Below, in pieces: positions 8,182-17,180 of a stretch of DNA of 35,711 nt. Numbering within the stretch: the first letter of the stretch is position 1; every line of letters begins with the position of its first letter. The stretch covers positions 1 to 35,711 of the forward strand of contig JAMPIJ010000012.1 in NCBI GenBank assembly GCA_023662905.1, in the 5' to 3' direction. A model generated the notes under the pieces. It was not told the DNA's origin. It did not search any database and worked only from the letters and a program-made list of their open reading frames with translations. Origin of the DNA: Fusobacterium sp. (GTDB lineage Bacteria; Cyanobacteriota; Vampirovibrionia; Gastranaerophilales; Gastranaerophilaceae). Made by a program: the position numbers and the translations under genes.

Positions 8182-8210
8182 ATTATACTACAAAACTTTA
8201 TTTTTGACAT
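8182..8210 (-). promoter_or_regulatory. Promoter of the plsC pair, predicted leaderless
   Basis: Minus-strand ATGTCA (8205-8210), a 17-bp spacer and TATAAT (8182-8187), then six bases to the ATG at 8175. The -35 overlaps, on the opposite strand, the TTGACA at 8204-8209 proposed for the divergent phosphohexomutase gene. Confidence 0.55.
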
Positions 8211-8231
8211 AATTTATGGTATTATTATTAC
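8204..8231 (+). promoter_or_regulatory. Candidate promoter of the phosphohexomutase gene
   Basis: A consensus TTGACA (8204-8209), a 16-bp spacer and TATTAC (8226-8231). Its -35 shares bases with the divergent plsC promoter, so both promoters may compete for RNA polymerase. Confidence 0.45.
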
Positions 8232-8257
8232 AATAAAAGTAAAAGGGAGATGTGTCA

Positions 8258-10525
8258 ATGAACGTAGCAAGCTGTCCATTAGAGAACGAATTATTTAAAA
8301 GTGTTTACGCAAAAACGCCTGATTATATCAGAGAGTTGAACCTTATTGATTTTAACGAAAAAGGTGAATTTACTTTTCTGTTGAAAAAAGAACACCTTGA
8401 GCCATATGATGCAGAAAAAAATCCAAATGGTTTGGGGTTGAAAGAATGGTTTGCGAACTATGCGAAAGAGGCTAAAGTTTCGACAGCCGGAATCAGAGGG
8501 CCGCAAAATATTTTATTCCCTCAGGACACAAGATTCCCGATTAACCTTGTCGGTATAGTTTTGGCAACGCTTGCAAAAGCGCTTGTTGCAAACGAAAAAT
8601 ACGGCGACAAAAAAATCGTTAAGATTGCAGGCCGCGAAGTAAGATACAATTCTGCGATGTATCTGGAAGCAATCGCTAGGATTCAGGCCGCAAACGGAAT
8701 TACAACACTTCTTCCCGAGGGTAAAAAATCTATTCCAATCTGGCTTGCGTCATTCTTAGCGTTCAAACTTGATCTTCTTGGCGGCGAATACATCACATCA
8801 AGCCACGGAATTTCTGTCAAAAACGCAACAAAAGACTTAAACTCTCAAGGAAGCCAGTATCTGCCGGAAGAATCACTTGAATTTGTGAATAAAATTCAGG
8901 AAATCTTTGACCAGACGGAAAAAGTTGGCTACTACGCGATAAATTTTGCACCTGCACACGACGACAAAATCGACCAGAAAGTTATGAAAAAACTCAACGA
9001 CGGTATTGATTTATACGTTGAATACCTCAAGTCAGGCGTTGCAAAAGACATAAACCTTGATTTAATCAGAAATCTTAAAGGCAAACTTGTAATCGACAAC
9101 GTTGGAGGTTCTGCATACAGAACTTTAAGCCGCGTTCTTGAAAAATTGGAACTTTCTGAAAAATTCGACTGGCTGAACATTGAAGAAGATCCATTCTTCC
9201 ACTCAATCGGCAAATATAATAAGACTCCGAAAGGCGAAAACGCGTTCTACGATTATTCAGTAGACGCAACTGTTATCGCTAAAAAGCCGGACGGCAAAAA
9301 ATTCTTCCCTGTAATCGACACTCTTGATTATGAAAACAATATCAGAAACTATCCGATGGGAACCGTTGCATTAATCACCGACCCTGACCACGACAGACTG
9401 ACTATTGTTCAAAAAGACCGCGTTAAAAACATCGAATTCTTTGAAAAACACGGCATTGACTACGTTCAGGTTGACCCGAGAACCGTAATCTCAATTTTCA
9501 CCGCGAACCAATCATTCTTAATGTTGATGGATTTCTGGGCAAAACAACTTAAAGAACAAAAACTCTGGGATAAACACCCGCGCTTTATCATCAAAACAAC
9601 AGCCTCTGCGAAATCATGGGATGAATGGGCGGCTCATAACGGTGTTCAGGTAGTAAATGTTCCTGTAGGTTTCAAAGAAATTGCGAACATTATGAAAAAA
9701 GTTGAACTCAAAATTAAAACCGCACCGAAAAAAGAAGTTATCATCGACGATGTTCTCGGCAACTCAATAAACCTTGGCGTGAACCCTCGCGTACTTTTCG
9801 GTGGTGAGGAATCCGGCGGAATGATTATGGGAACAGAAGACTTAATCAAATCTATGCACGGCAGAGAAGCCATCGCGATGCGCGAAAAAAGTGCAACAGA
9901 AGCGATTATCGTAGCGTCAGCGCTTGTTGCACAACTTAATGGCAAAAAGACGCTAGCAGAACACTTTGTAAAACTTCTAGAAGAAAATAAAATCGTTGCG
10001 AAATACGACACCCGTGTTGATATCGCGTACTACAACGAATCAGAACCGGATATCGATAAACTCAAAGCTGATAAACTTCTCGGCGAAGACAAACGCACTA
10101 AAAACGATTTATTCTACCTGTCAATGGCAATCGCTGTCAAAAAAGGTATTATGACACTAGAAGACGTAAAAGAAGTTCTTGCAGACACATTCAAAGAGCT
10201 TGATTTTTCAAACCTAACAGCGATAAAATTTGTCGGCGACGGAACATATTTAGATTTCACAGACAAATACATCGAAATTCGTCCGTCCGGCACTGACGCC
10301 AAAACAAAAGCTTACGGCGGCGGCTCAGATCTCGAAAACATCGAAACTTTCGCGGGAATCTTAGGCTACTACTCAGGCGAAAGAACAGAACTTCATCAAA
10401 AATTCATTTCTGATGAATTCTACGCAAACGCAAAAGACACTGCGATGGAATACTATCTTGAATTTGTAAACAAGGACGCAAACAACGAGGTGTTTGAAAT
10501 CCCTGATTACTCTGACTTATTTTAA
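8258..10525 (+). CDS. Long phosphohexomutase (phosphoglucomutase/phosphomannomutase family)
   Basis: A 755-aa member of the alpha-D-phosphohexomutase family, which interconverts hexose 1- and 6-phosphates. The four family loops are present: the active-site serine in TSSHG (S182, where the family usually has TASHN), metal-binding DPDHDR (375-380), sugar-binding GGEESGG (from 515) and phosphate-binding RPSGTD (675-680). STAGIRG (from 75) is the usual N-terminal motif. The protein is about 200-300 residues longer than common family members, the extra length lying at the N terminus and between loops. AGGGAGA seven bases before the ATG at 8258 decides the start over a GTG at 8252. Substrate (glucose, mannose or N-acetylglucosamine phosphate) cannot be told from sequence. 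Confidence 0.88.
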   Translation: MNVASCPLENELFKSVYAKTPDYIRELNLIDFNEKGEFTFLLKKEHLEPYDAEKNPNGLGLKEWFANYAKEAKVSTAGIRGPQNILFPQDTRFPINLVGIVLATLAKALVANEKYGDKKIVKIAGREVRYNSAMYLEAIARIQAANGITTLLPEGKKSIPIWLASFLAFKLDLLGGEYITSSHGISVKNATKDLNSQGSQYLPEESLEFVNKIQEIFDQTEKVGYYAINFAPAHDDKIDQKVMKKLNDGIDLYVEYLKSGVAKDINLDLIRNLKGKLVIDNVGGSAYRTLSRVLEKLELSEKFDWLNIEEDPFFHSIGKYNKTPKGENAFYDYSVDATVIAKKPDGKKFFPVIDTLDYENNIRNYPMGTVALITDPDHDRLTIVQKDRVKNIEFFEKHGIDYVQVDPRTVISIFTANQSFLMLMDFWAKQLKEQKLWDKHPRFIIKTTASAKSWDEWAAHNGVQVVNVPVGFKEIANIMKKVELKIKTAPKKEVIIDDVLGNSINLGVNPRVLFGGEESGGMIMGTEDLIKSMHGREAIAMREKSATEAIIVASALVAQLNGKKTLAEHFVKLLEENKIVAKYDTRVDIAYYNESEPDIDKLKADKLLGEDKRTKNDLFYLSMAIAVKKGIMTLEDVKEVLADTFKELDFSNLTAIKFVGDGTYLDFTDKYIEIRPSGTDAKTKAYGGGSDLENIETFAGILGYYSGERTELHQKFISDEFYANAKDTAMEYYLEFVNKDANNEVFEIPDYSDLF

Positions 10526-10534
10526 GGAGCGACT

Positions 10535-11584
10535 ATGAACTTTAAATGGCTAACCATAAAAAATGTTGTGTGTGTACTGTTACTATTATTAATAGTAATG
10601 TTTTTGCCGCAGGTAATGGGAATTTTCCTATTATTCTATTCAGCGTTCGTCGTAACCTCATCACTTGAACCGTTCATCGAACGTATGCAGAAATTCATGG
10701 GACGCAAACCGGCCGCGACCATTGCGGTTCTAACGTTTATGGTTCTGACATTTATAACATTCATTCCAATTTTGGTTGCCTCTGTCAACGAAATCATATC
10801 GTTTGGCGAATCCTTGCCTACCAACATCAACGCGGCGACAAACTTTATCGCTACGAAATCAGTTTTCGGCTACAAACTTGCTGATCTCATTGACCTGCAG
10901 GACATTATGGCATCTATGGGCGGAATCGCACAGAACATTGTCAACAAATCAATTGATTTGACGATGAACCTCGCACAAATCTGCGTATTCTTAGTTGTCT
11001 TCACGATGATTGTTTTCTATTTTGCAATCGACAAAGAATATTTAGACAAAAAATTCGTAGAATTTTTCCCACCTGATATGAAAAAAACAGCGAAAAATAT
11101 TCTTGATACAATCGCATTCAAAGTCGGTGCTTATGTCAGAACACAGGTGCTATCAATGATTTCCGTGGGCATAATGGTTATGATTGGCCTTGCGATTTTG
11201 AACATTAAATATTCATTCCTGCTTGGTTTAATCTCAGGGGTTCTGGATATAATCCCGATAGTCGGCCCGACAATCGCGCTTGTTGCAATAATTTTGGTGG
11301 CATATTCTGCCGGATGGCTCAAGGTAATCCTTGCTATCGCTGCGTTTTTAATCGTTCAACAGCTTTCAAACTACGTTGTAAGACCGTTCCTCTTCGGAAG
11401 ATTCATGTCACTTCACCCGTTGACACTGTTTCTGGCATTATTCATTGCGCAACAGTTCTTTGGCGTCGTCGGCGTAATCCTTTCACCGGCAATCGCCTCT
11501 ACCATCTGCGTACTTGTTGACGAACTATATTTGAAAAAAATTAACGATGAAGAACCAACGGAGTTAATCACTGATGGAAACTAA
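10535..11584 (+). CDS. AI-2E family (PerM-type) membrane protein
   Basis: A 349-aa inner-membrane protein. It has about eight hydrophobic segments arranged as in the AI-2E/PerM family: two at the N terminus, a soluble-looking central part around residues 85-140, then four or five more, including the typical SGVLDIIPIVGP-like stretch. Family members export small molecules or act as antiporters, and the substrate here is unknown. AAGGAG lies just before the ATG. It follows the phosphohexomutase by nine bases and overlaps the next gene by 11 bases, so the three are probably one operon. Confidence 0.88.
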   Translation: MNFKWLTIKNVVCVLLLLLIVMFLPQVMGIFLLFYSAFVVTSSLEPFIERMQKFMGRKPAATIAVLTFMVLTFITFIPILVASVNEIISFGESLPTNINAATNFIATKSVFGYKLADLIDLQDIMASMGGIAQNIVNKSIDLTMNLAQICVFLVVFTMIVFYFAIDKEYLDKKFVEFFPPDMKKTAKNILDTIAFKVGAYVRTQVLSMISVGIMVMIGLAILNIKYSFLLGLISGVLDIIPIVGPTIALVAIILVAYSAGWLKVILAIAAFLIVQQLSNYVVRPFLFGRFMSLHPLTLFLALFIAQQFFGVVGVILSPAIASTICVLVDELYLKKINDEEPTELITDGN

Positions 11585-13097
11585 ACTTTATACACCGCCG
11601 ACGAATAAGACGTGTAATTTAGTTTTCTGGTTCTGCTATCCCGCAATAAATTCATTTGCGCTTTCATCACTCGGATATTTGTGGCTTTTGAAAGAAGCCG
11701 AAATGCTCGAAGATGTTTGCGTTGAAAAAGTTGCAACCGACACGGCAACAACAAGATTTATGCCGTCAGAAGTTGATTTGATGGCGTTTTCATTCTCGTT
11801 TGATTTGGATTTTTTGAACATTTTAGGAATGCTTGAAAAATACAACATTCCGCTTCGCGCCTCAGAACGCGGCGAAGAACACCCGCTAGTTTTCGCAGGC
11901 GGGCCGGTTGTGAGTGCAAACCCCGAACCATATCGCGATTTTTTTGATTTTGTCATCATTGGCGATGGCGAAAAGGTAAATGTAGAAGCTGTCAATCTTA
12001 TCAAAGAAAACCGCTCTTTATCACGCACAGAAATCCTTAAACTTCTGGCGGAAGTTGAGGGAATTTATGTTCCGTCGCTTCCACGCACGGTAAATAAATC
12101 AACAAAAAAGCTTGAACAGTGCATTTATTCAACGATTTTAAGCGACGAGTCATTTTTCAAAGATACTTTTATCATCGAAGTGGAGCGTGGCTGCGCAAAC
12201 TGCTGCCGCTTCTGCCTTGCAAGCTTTCTAAATCTTCCAATACGCTTTGTACCTATCGAAGAATTAAAACGAATAATCGACTTAGGGCTTTCGCACACAA
12301 ACAAAATCGCGCTTCTCGGCGCACAAATCAGCGCCCACCCGAAGTTTGACGAACTTTGCCGATATATTTATGACAAGGCACTCGACAATCCCGAAATAGA
12401 GATGAATTTTTCATCGCTTAGAGTTGACGCGATAACGCCTGACGTTATCAAAACCCTTGTTTTAACAGGCCAAAAGCATTCGACCCTTGCCGTCGAAGCC
12501 GGAAGCGAGCGCCTGCGCAAGGTTATCAACAAAAATATTACCGAGGAACAAATCTTCTCAGCCGTCAAAATTGCACAAGAAAACGGACTTAAAGGCTTGA
12601 AATTCTACGCAATGATAGGACTTCCGACCGAAACTCAAGAAGATATCGACGAACTTATTTCACTTGCAAAACGTCTGAAATCAACTTTCAAAGGGTTCGA
12701 TATTTCGTTTGGAATTTCAACGTTCGTACCGAAAGCCCACACGCCGTTCCAGTGGTGTGGCCGTGAAAGCGTTAAGTCCTTAGAAAAAAAGACCGCATAT
12801 TTAACAAAAGAATTCCACAAACTCGGCATAAACGTCGGAATCTCCAGCGCAAAATGGGATTACTGGCAAGCCGTTCTTTCACGCGGTGACGGAAGTTTCA
12901 CCCAATTTCTCATCGACGTCTACAAACTCGGCGGAAAAACAGGCGCGTTCAAGCAAGCCGCAAAACAAAACCACATCGACACCGATTATTTTGCCGAAAA
13001 AACATGGGACATCGACGCGCCGCTTCCGTGGGATTTTATTGAACTTTCAGCACCACCGAAAAGTTTCCTAAAAAAAGAATTTCGTAGTATAATCTAA
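11574..13097 (+). CDS. B12-binding-type radical SAM protein
   Basis: A 507-aa radical SAM enzyme. The N-terminal 150 residues resemble a cobalamin-binding Rossmann domain (DLMAFSFSFD and FAGGPVVSANPEP followed by DFVIIGDGE). The iron-sulfur motif CxxxCxxC is C207, C211, C214 (GCANCCRFC). GLPTETQEDIDE is the typical SAM-domain segment. The layout resembles the uncharacterised TIGR03960-type family, and the reaction is unknown. It overlaps the upstream permease by 11 bases, which suggests translational coupling. The dedA promoter lies within its last codons. Confidence 0.87.
   Translation: METKLYTPPTNKTCNLVFWFCYPAINSFALSSLGYLWLLKEAEMLEDVCVEKVATDTATTRFMPSEVDLMAFSFSFDLDFLNILGMLEKYNIPLRASERGEEHPLVFAGGPVVSANPEPYRDFFDFVIIGDGEKVNVEAVNLIKENRSLSRTEILKLLAEVEGIYVPSLPRTVNKSTKKLEQCIYSTILSDESFFKDTFIIEVERGCANCCRFCLASFLNLPIRFVPIEELKRIIDLGLSHTNKIALLGAQISAHPKFDELCRYIYDKALDNPEIEMNFSSLRVDAITPDVIKTLVLTGQKHSTLAVEAGSERLRKVINKNITEEQIFSAVKIAQENGLKGLKFYAMIGLPTETQEDIDELISLAKRLKSTFKGFDISFGISTFVPKAHTPFQWCGRESVKSLEKKTAYLTKEFHKLGINVGISSAKWDYWQAVLSRGDGSFTQFLIDVYKLGGKTGAFKQAAKQNHIDTDYFAEKTWDIDAPLPWDFIELSAPPKSFLKKEFRSII
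13065..13093 (+). promoter_or_regulatory. Promoter of dedA inside the radical SAM gene, predicted leaderless
   Basis: A perfect TATAAT (13088-13093) with a weak TTCCTA -35 (13065-13070) and a 17-bp spacer. Exactly six bases separate the -10 from the ATG at 13100, and no Shine-Dalgarno sequence is present. Confidence 0.5.
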
Positions 13098-13099
13098 CT

Positions 13100-13672
13100 A
13101 TGCACGAAATATTTGCAACAATGAATGGCTGGTTTGAACAATGGGGGCTTTTAGGCCTTGCCATCAACTCCTGCGTGGAAAGCTTTTTCCTGCTTCCACC
13201 GCCTGACATTCTGCTTATCACAATGGACTTGAAAGCGCCAAATTCTGCACTCTGGTACGCACTCATCTGCACAATGGCGTCCGCCGTTGGAGGTGTAATC
13301 GGTTACGCAATCGGCCGCTTCGGCGGACGCCCTGCGTTCAACCTTTTATTCAAAAAATATCAAAAACAATTCGACAACGTGGAAAAACTCTACAACAAAT
13401 ACGGAATGCTTGCAGTTTTCTTTTCTGCGTTCACGCCTATTCCGTACAAAATTTTCACCATCGCAAGCGGAATCCTACGCATGAACTTCTGGCAATTTTT
13501 CCTCGCAAGCTTTGTCGGCAGAGGCGCACGATTCTTTCTTGTCAGCCTTGTTCTAATGTTCTTCGGCGAAACAATCAAACAATATATCGAACTCGTTATC
13601 CTCGCCGTTACATTATTAATCGTAATTTTCTTCGTAATTCTCTACAAAAACAGAAAAAAATTCAACAAATAA
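13100..13672 (+). CDS. DedA/VTT-domain membrane protein
   Basis: A 190-aa polytopic inner-membrane protein of the DedA (SNARE-associated/VTT) family. Relatives act in undecaprenyl-phosphate or phospholipid translocation and membrane homeostasis. Visible features are a first hydrophobic segment with the re-entrant-like ESFFLLPPPD, a Gly-rich helix with YAIGRFGGRP, then SAFTPIPYKIFTIASGILRM-like family sequence, FVGRGARFF and a last membrane helix. The stop of the radical SAM gene is two bases upstream, but a -10 box at 13088 suggests independent leaderless transcription. Context with two acyltransferases and a WecA-type enzyme fits an envelope lipid role. Confidence 0.88.
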   Translation: MHEIFATMNGWFEQWGLLGLAINSCVESFFLLPPPDILLITMDLKAPNSALWYALICTMASAVGGVIGYAIGRFGGRPAFNLLFKKYQKQFDNVEKLYNKYGMLAVFFSAFTPIPYKIFTIASGILRMNFWQFFLASFVGRGARFFLVSLVLMFFGETIKQYIELVILAVTLLIVIFFVILYKNRKKFNK

Positions 13673-13711
13673 TCATACGTTTATACTAGTCACAAACTTG
13701 CAAAGTATTGT

Positions 13712-13717
13712 ATAATA
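13712..13717 (+). promoter_or_regulatory. -10 box for the secreted TPR protein
   Basis: A perfect TATAAT about 57 bases before the ATG at 13775. No good -35 is visible. Confidence 0.4.
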
Positions 13718-13774
13718 TGATTAAATTGATTTATAAAAAATTTTTATTAATATATTCTCAAGAGGTTGTTAAAT

Positions 13775-14770
13775 ATGAAAAATATGAAAAAGATATTGTT
13801 ATTGGCAATGTGTACCGTAATCGGCGGACTTTCAAACGCTGCATATTCAGCTCAAGACTTCTCGTTTGATTTGGATTCAGCAATAAACGACGCAGACAAC
13901 GCGGCCGGAACCGCTGATGACAAAGCTGTAGCCCCAACCGGTTCCAGTGCAAAAGCTATCTACCCGACAGTTGACGCGCAAAGCTATTTGACAGCTTCTC
14001 CAAACACATACTATGATCCGGCGCTAATCGAAAGCCTTATCACAAAGTATAAACAAAAAAATTATGTAGGATGTATTCAAGAAGCTCAGGCAAAAATGCA
14101 GCAAGACAACCCGAACCCTGTTGCAATGTACTATATGGCGCTTTCTTACACCCAAATCGGTGACGTTAAAGCAGCCCTTGACCTTTACGACGCAATCCTA
14201 AAACTTAAACCGAGCGAAACGCTTACAGAATGCGCGGTTCGCGGCCGTGACTGCTTAATCGGCGGCTCTTCCTGCCCGAACATCGGAGTTGAGGGCGCTG
14301 ATATTGATACCGGCGTTCAGGAATACCGAGATAACATACTTAACGATAGCACAACAGATTTGAAACAACTTCCCGATATGCTCGTGGACAGTTCAAAAAA
14401 AAAATCTGCAGAACCTAGCGTAGAAGAAAATGTAATTTCCGCACAACCTGTTCAACCCGCGCAAACACCTGACAATTCTGACGTTGCGCAAGCGTTGAAA
14501 ACGCTTCAAAATGCAGGCCTCGCTGTAACTCTACAACCTGCAGGAATGCCCGTTGCCGCTCAAAATTACAATTCTGAAATGGCACAAATGAGTATGCTTC
14601 TCGGAAACAACAACGGATACCAGAACCGTTCATTTGATATGCTTCCATACATGATGATGCAATCAAAAAATAACCCGAGCCAGTACAATCCACAAATGGT
14701 TCAAGCTATGATGATGAACTATATGATGCCATCATTCGATTTCAACTCAAATAACAATAATAACTACTAA
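13775..14770 (+). CDS. Secreted TPR-containing protein with Asn/Met-rich tail
   Basis: A 331-aa protein with a clear signal peptide: a lysine-rich start, a hydrophobic core (ILLLAMCTVIGGL) and a probable cleavage site after AYSA (residue 26). The mature part has one or two tetratricopeptide-like helices (about 80-150, with MYYMALSYTQIGDVKAAL), a low-complexity acidic middle, and a Met/Asn/Gln/Tyr-rich tail ending in a run of Asn. It is probably periplasmic or surface-associated and acts as a protein-interaction scaffold. The ATG at 13775, nine bases after AGAGG, is preferred over an upstream TTG. The next gene starts one base after the stop. Confidence 0.8.
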   Translation: MKNMKKILLLAMCTVIGGLSNAAYSAQDFSFDLDSAINDADNAAGTADDKAVAPTGSSAKAIYPTVDAQSYLTASPNTYYDPALIESLITKYKQKNYVGCIQEAQAKMQQDNPNPVAMYYMALSYTQIGDVKAALDLYDAILKLKPSETLTECAVRGRDCLIGGSSCPNIGVEGADIDTGVQEYRDNILNDSTTDLKQLPDMLVDSSKKKSAEPSVEENVISAQPVQPAQTPDNSDVAQALKTLQNAGLAVTLQPAGMPVAAQNYNSEMAQMSMLLGNNNGYQNRSFDMLPYMMMQSKNNPSQYNPQMVQAMMMNYMMPSFDFNSNNNNNY

Positions 14771-14771
14771 T

Positions 14772-15395
14772 ATGCAACCTGATAAATATCTGCAAAACAA
14801 AGAAAAACTCCTTAATGGCAACCTGAAACAGGCCAAATCTTTCTTTGCAAAAAATGGCTATACAATCGAATACGCCTACTGCAAACTTCTTGAAGACGAC
14901 ATCAAAGGCGCCAAACAACTTTTCCTCAAAGCAAAAGACTTCGACAATCGCGCACTCTGGGGCTATAAACTCGCCACAATACTTCAGAAAAAATTCACCA
15001 CAGAAGAAATTAACTACGACGAAATGCCTACATTCTTTCAGCTTCGCAATTTTCTAGAAGTTGATTTAAGTCTTTTTATGACCTACCACAAGGGGCTTTA
15101 TGTAGAAATTCTCTGTGCCTACGCAGATGTTTTCGCAAGCATTAATGCCGAAAGCTACAAATTTTTCTCACGCGCGTTCCACTTCAATCATTTTGACGAG
15201 TTCGCAAAATTCTTCGCCGAAAAAGCAAAAGATTTTTTCTACAACGATCCAGAACTCCATTACCACATCGCGCTTATGAACTACTCTTGCGGCAACAAAG
15301 ACGGGGCAAAGAAATACTGTCTTTCCTGTCTGCATATTTTAGATGAATATTTTCCTGCGATAAAAATGCTCAATCAGCTGACATTTGCAAGGTAA
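14772..15395 (+). CDS. Helical-repeat (TPR/Sel1-like) protein of unknown function
   Basis: A 207-aa soluble protein with TPR-like helix pairs (KQLFLKAKDFDNRALWGYKL; YHIALMNYSCGNKDGAKKYC). It has no signal peptide or membrane segment. It begins one base after the stop codon of the secreted TPR protein and has no ribosome binding site, so translation is probably coupled to that gene. The pair likely works together, perhaps as a cytoplasmic and an exported partner. No catalytic motif is seen. Confidence 0.75.
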   Translation: MQPDKYLQNKEKLLNGNLKQAKSFFAKNGYTIEYAYCKLLEDDIKGAKQLFLKAKDFDNRALWGYKLATILQKKFTTEEINYDEMPTFFQLRNFLEVDLSLFMTYHKGLYVEILCAYADVFASINAESYKFFSRAFHFNHFDEFAKFFAEKAKDFFYNDPELHYHIALMNYSCGNKDGAKKYCLSCLHILDEYFPAIKMLNQLTFAR

Positions 15396-15420
15396 AAAAA
15401 ATGGCCCACAGGCCATATTT
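15394..15420. terminator. Short terminator hairpin
   Basis: A run of A is followed by ATGGCC / GGCCAT with a CACA loop and then ATTT. It lies between the convergent 207-aa and 171-aa genes. The stem is only six pairs. Confidence 0.5.
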
Positions 15421-15451
15421 AACTCGATATTCAAATACAAATAAAACTTAT

Positions 15452-15967
15452 TTACACTCTGTTCTGTGTCATAGCGTTATAAATTGCGCCACCTAACAAT
15501 CCAACAGCTGCGCCGATTCCGACGAATTTCGCGTTCGGACGCATACATTTCAAAAATTTATGATAAGCACCTGTGTACTCTCTAGCTACAGCGCCTGAAT
15601 CCTTATCCGCGATTTTAACAATCTTTTTGAATTCTTTTGCAACATCAGGCTTGTTAATTTCTAAATCTTTAATGATATTTTTGCTGTTTTTGAAATTCTT
15701 TTCTTCAATCATTTTCACAAAAGTATCTTGCGCTTCTGTACGTTGTGAAAGCGCAGAATAATTTGCGACCATTTTTTTATTGGTTTCCTTACGTGCAACG
15801 TTAATAATAGAACGATACGGAACATTTTTACGCTCTGCAGAATCCAAAGGTACAATATGTTTTGCCGCGTAACCGCCAGCAACACCTAATACACCGCCGG
15901 CAATAACATTTCTCAGCGTTCCATCTCTTTTAGTTATATTGTAGTTTTGTACACCATCTATCGGCAT
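15452..15967 (-). CDS. Small protein with two glycine-rich hydrophobic segments
   Basis: A 171-aa protein I do not recognise. Two short Gly/Ala-rich hydrophobic segments lie near the ends (about residues 22-40, GGVLGVAGGYAAKHIV; about 148-166, GIGAAVGLLGGAIY). They flank a charged helical middle rich in Lys and Glu, suggesting two membrane anchors with a cytoplasmic or periplasmic loop. The start ATG at 15967 has GAGG eight bases upstream. The mRNA leader is about 135 bases. The composition resembles the 456-aa and 569-aa proteins at 20-23 kb, pointing to a lineage-specific membrane-associated class. Confidence 0.75.
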   Translation of the reverse strand: MPIDGVQNYNITKRDGTLRNVIAGGVLGVAGGYAAKHIVPLDSAERKNVPYRSIINVARKETNKKMVANYSALSQRTEAQDTFVKMIEEKNFKNSKNIIKDLEINKPDVAKEFKKIVKIADKDSGAVAREYTGAYHKFLKCMRPNAKFVGIGAAVGLLGGAIYNAMTQNRV

Positions 15968-16002
15968 AGTCCTAACCTCGTCCTAACTAACACACGTGAT
16001 TT

Positions 16003-16021
16003 TTGGTTCGTCTTGAACCAA
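16003..16021 (-). other. Stem-loop in the leader of the 171-aa gene
   Basis: TTGGTTC / GAACCAA with a 5-base loop lies in the 5' leader, about 35-55 bases before the start codon. It is too far from the ribosome binding site to mask it directly, and its role is unknown. Confidence 0.4.
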
Positions 16022-16109
16022 CATTTACTATGAGCGGGATTTGCACTTAAATATTTCTTACAGCTTATAACAAGCCAAACGAAACTGAGTAATCAAACCC
16101 TTTTTTGAC

Positions 16110-16138
16110 ATACTACCACAATAATAACAATTTGTCAA
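16110..16138 (-). promoter_or_regulatory. Promoter of the 171-aa gene
   Basis: A consensus TTGACA (16133-16138), a 17-bp spacer and TAGTAT (16110-16115) on the minus strand. Transcription would start near 16103 and give a leader of about 135 bases. Confidence 0.6.
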
Positions 16139-16157
16139 GGGGCTATTTTTTAGCCCC
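16139..16157 (-). terminator. Hairpin at the end of the glyA-wecA operon
   Basis: GGGGCTA / TAGCCCC with a 5-base loop overlaps the last codons and stop of the WecA-like gene. There is no T tract after it, so it may be a weak terminator or an mRNA 3'-end stabiliser. Confidence 0.45.
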
Positions 16158-17174
16158 GAGATAATATTTCAACAAATTCATCAAAATCATTATGGAAACG
16201 AGGATTACAATCGCAATAATAAAATATCTGATGGTTTGGTTGCCCAAAATCAACGCGGCAACAGAACTGAACACAATCGCTACAGACGCCAGAATTCCGA
16301 CAGTAGATTTTTGCGAGAATCCCGCGTGGATAAGTTTATGGTGAATATGTTCAGAATCCGCAACAAAAGGAGATTTACCTTTCGCGATACGTCTTAGGCT
16401 TGAGAATGTTATATCCAAAATCGGAACAGCCAAAACAAGCGGTGCGATTACAAAAATCGTAAGTGTCGCGGTTTTCATAATTCCGACAATAGAAATCGCC
16501 GCAAGTAAAAAGCCCGAAAACAGTGCGCCTGAATCCCCCATAAAAATTTTGGCAGGGTTATAGTTGTAAGTCAAAAACGCAAGCATTGAACCCGCAAGAA
16601 TAAAACCAACTAGTGCAATAATCGGGTTTGCAGGCGGAACAGTGATCGCGATTACCGAAAGAGTAATCGCCGCTAACGTCGTGATAGTTCCCGCCAAACC
16701 GTCAACACCGTCGATAAAATTCAGCGCATTACTTATCCCTACAATCCACAAAATCGTTACAGGATAAGAAAACACACCGATTTCACCCACAAACGGCAGC
16801 GTGTGAATGCTTATTCCTAAACAATATGCAAGCGTCGCAATAGCAATTTGTAAGAAAAGTTTTGTTTTAGCGTCGAGATTATAAATATCATCCACAAGCC
16901 CGAGCAGAAACATCAAGGAGCTTCCGAGCAAAACCCCTGACAACAAGCTTCCGTACGGATAGTAACTCAACAAAATCAAACTCAAAAACGTAAGCATTAC
17001 GCTAGAAAAAATCGCTACACCGCCTATTCGCGATATAGGTTTAGTGTGAATTTTACGCTCATTCGGAACATCAACAAGTCCCTCTTTGCGCGAAAAATCA
17101 ATAACCATCGGAACCAGAAACATTCCGAAGATATATGCTATCACTGAACCTAATATGTGTGCGCTCATTTTCAT
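16143..17174 (-). CDS. WecA/TagO-type undecaprenyl-phosphate sugar-1-phosphate transferase
   Basis: A 343-aa polytopic membrane enzyme of the MraY/WecA family. It moves a sugar-1-phosphate, probably N-acetylglucosamine, from UDP to undecaprenyl phosphate to start a surface glycan. Family motifs are the aspartate pair in GLVDDIYNLDAKTK, NFIDGVDGLAGT, FMGDSGALFSGF, and the WecA-type HIHHKLIHAG histidine motif that separates it from MraY. About ten hydrophobic segments are seen. Start choice is uncertain: the ATG at 17174 has GAAGG ten bases upstream in the end of glyA, while a TTG at 17180 and an ATG at 17168 are alternatives. It is co-transcribed with glyA. Confidence 0.9.
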   Translation of the reverse strand: MKMSAHILGSVIAYIFGMFLVPMVIDFSRKEGLVDVPNERKIHTKPISRIGGVAIFSSVMLTFLSLILLSYYPYGSLLSGVLLGSSLMFLLGLVDDIYNLDAKTKLFLQIAIATLAYCLGISIHTLPFVGEIGVFSYPVTILWIVGISNALNFIDGVDGLAGTITTLAAITLSVIAITVPPANPIIALVGFILAGSMLAFLTYNYNPAKIFMGDSGALFSGFLLAAISIVGIMKTATLTIFVIAPLVLAVPILDITFSSLRRIAKGKSPFVADSEHIHHKLIHAGFSQKSTVGILASVAIVFSSVAALILGNQTIRYFIIAIVILVSIMILMNLLKYYLGAKK

Positions 17175-17180
17175 ATTCAA

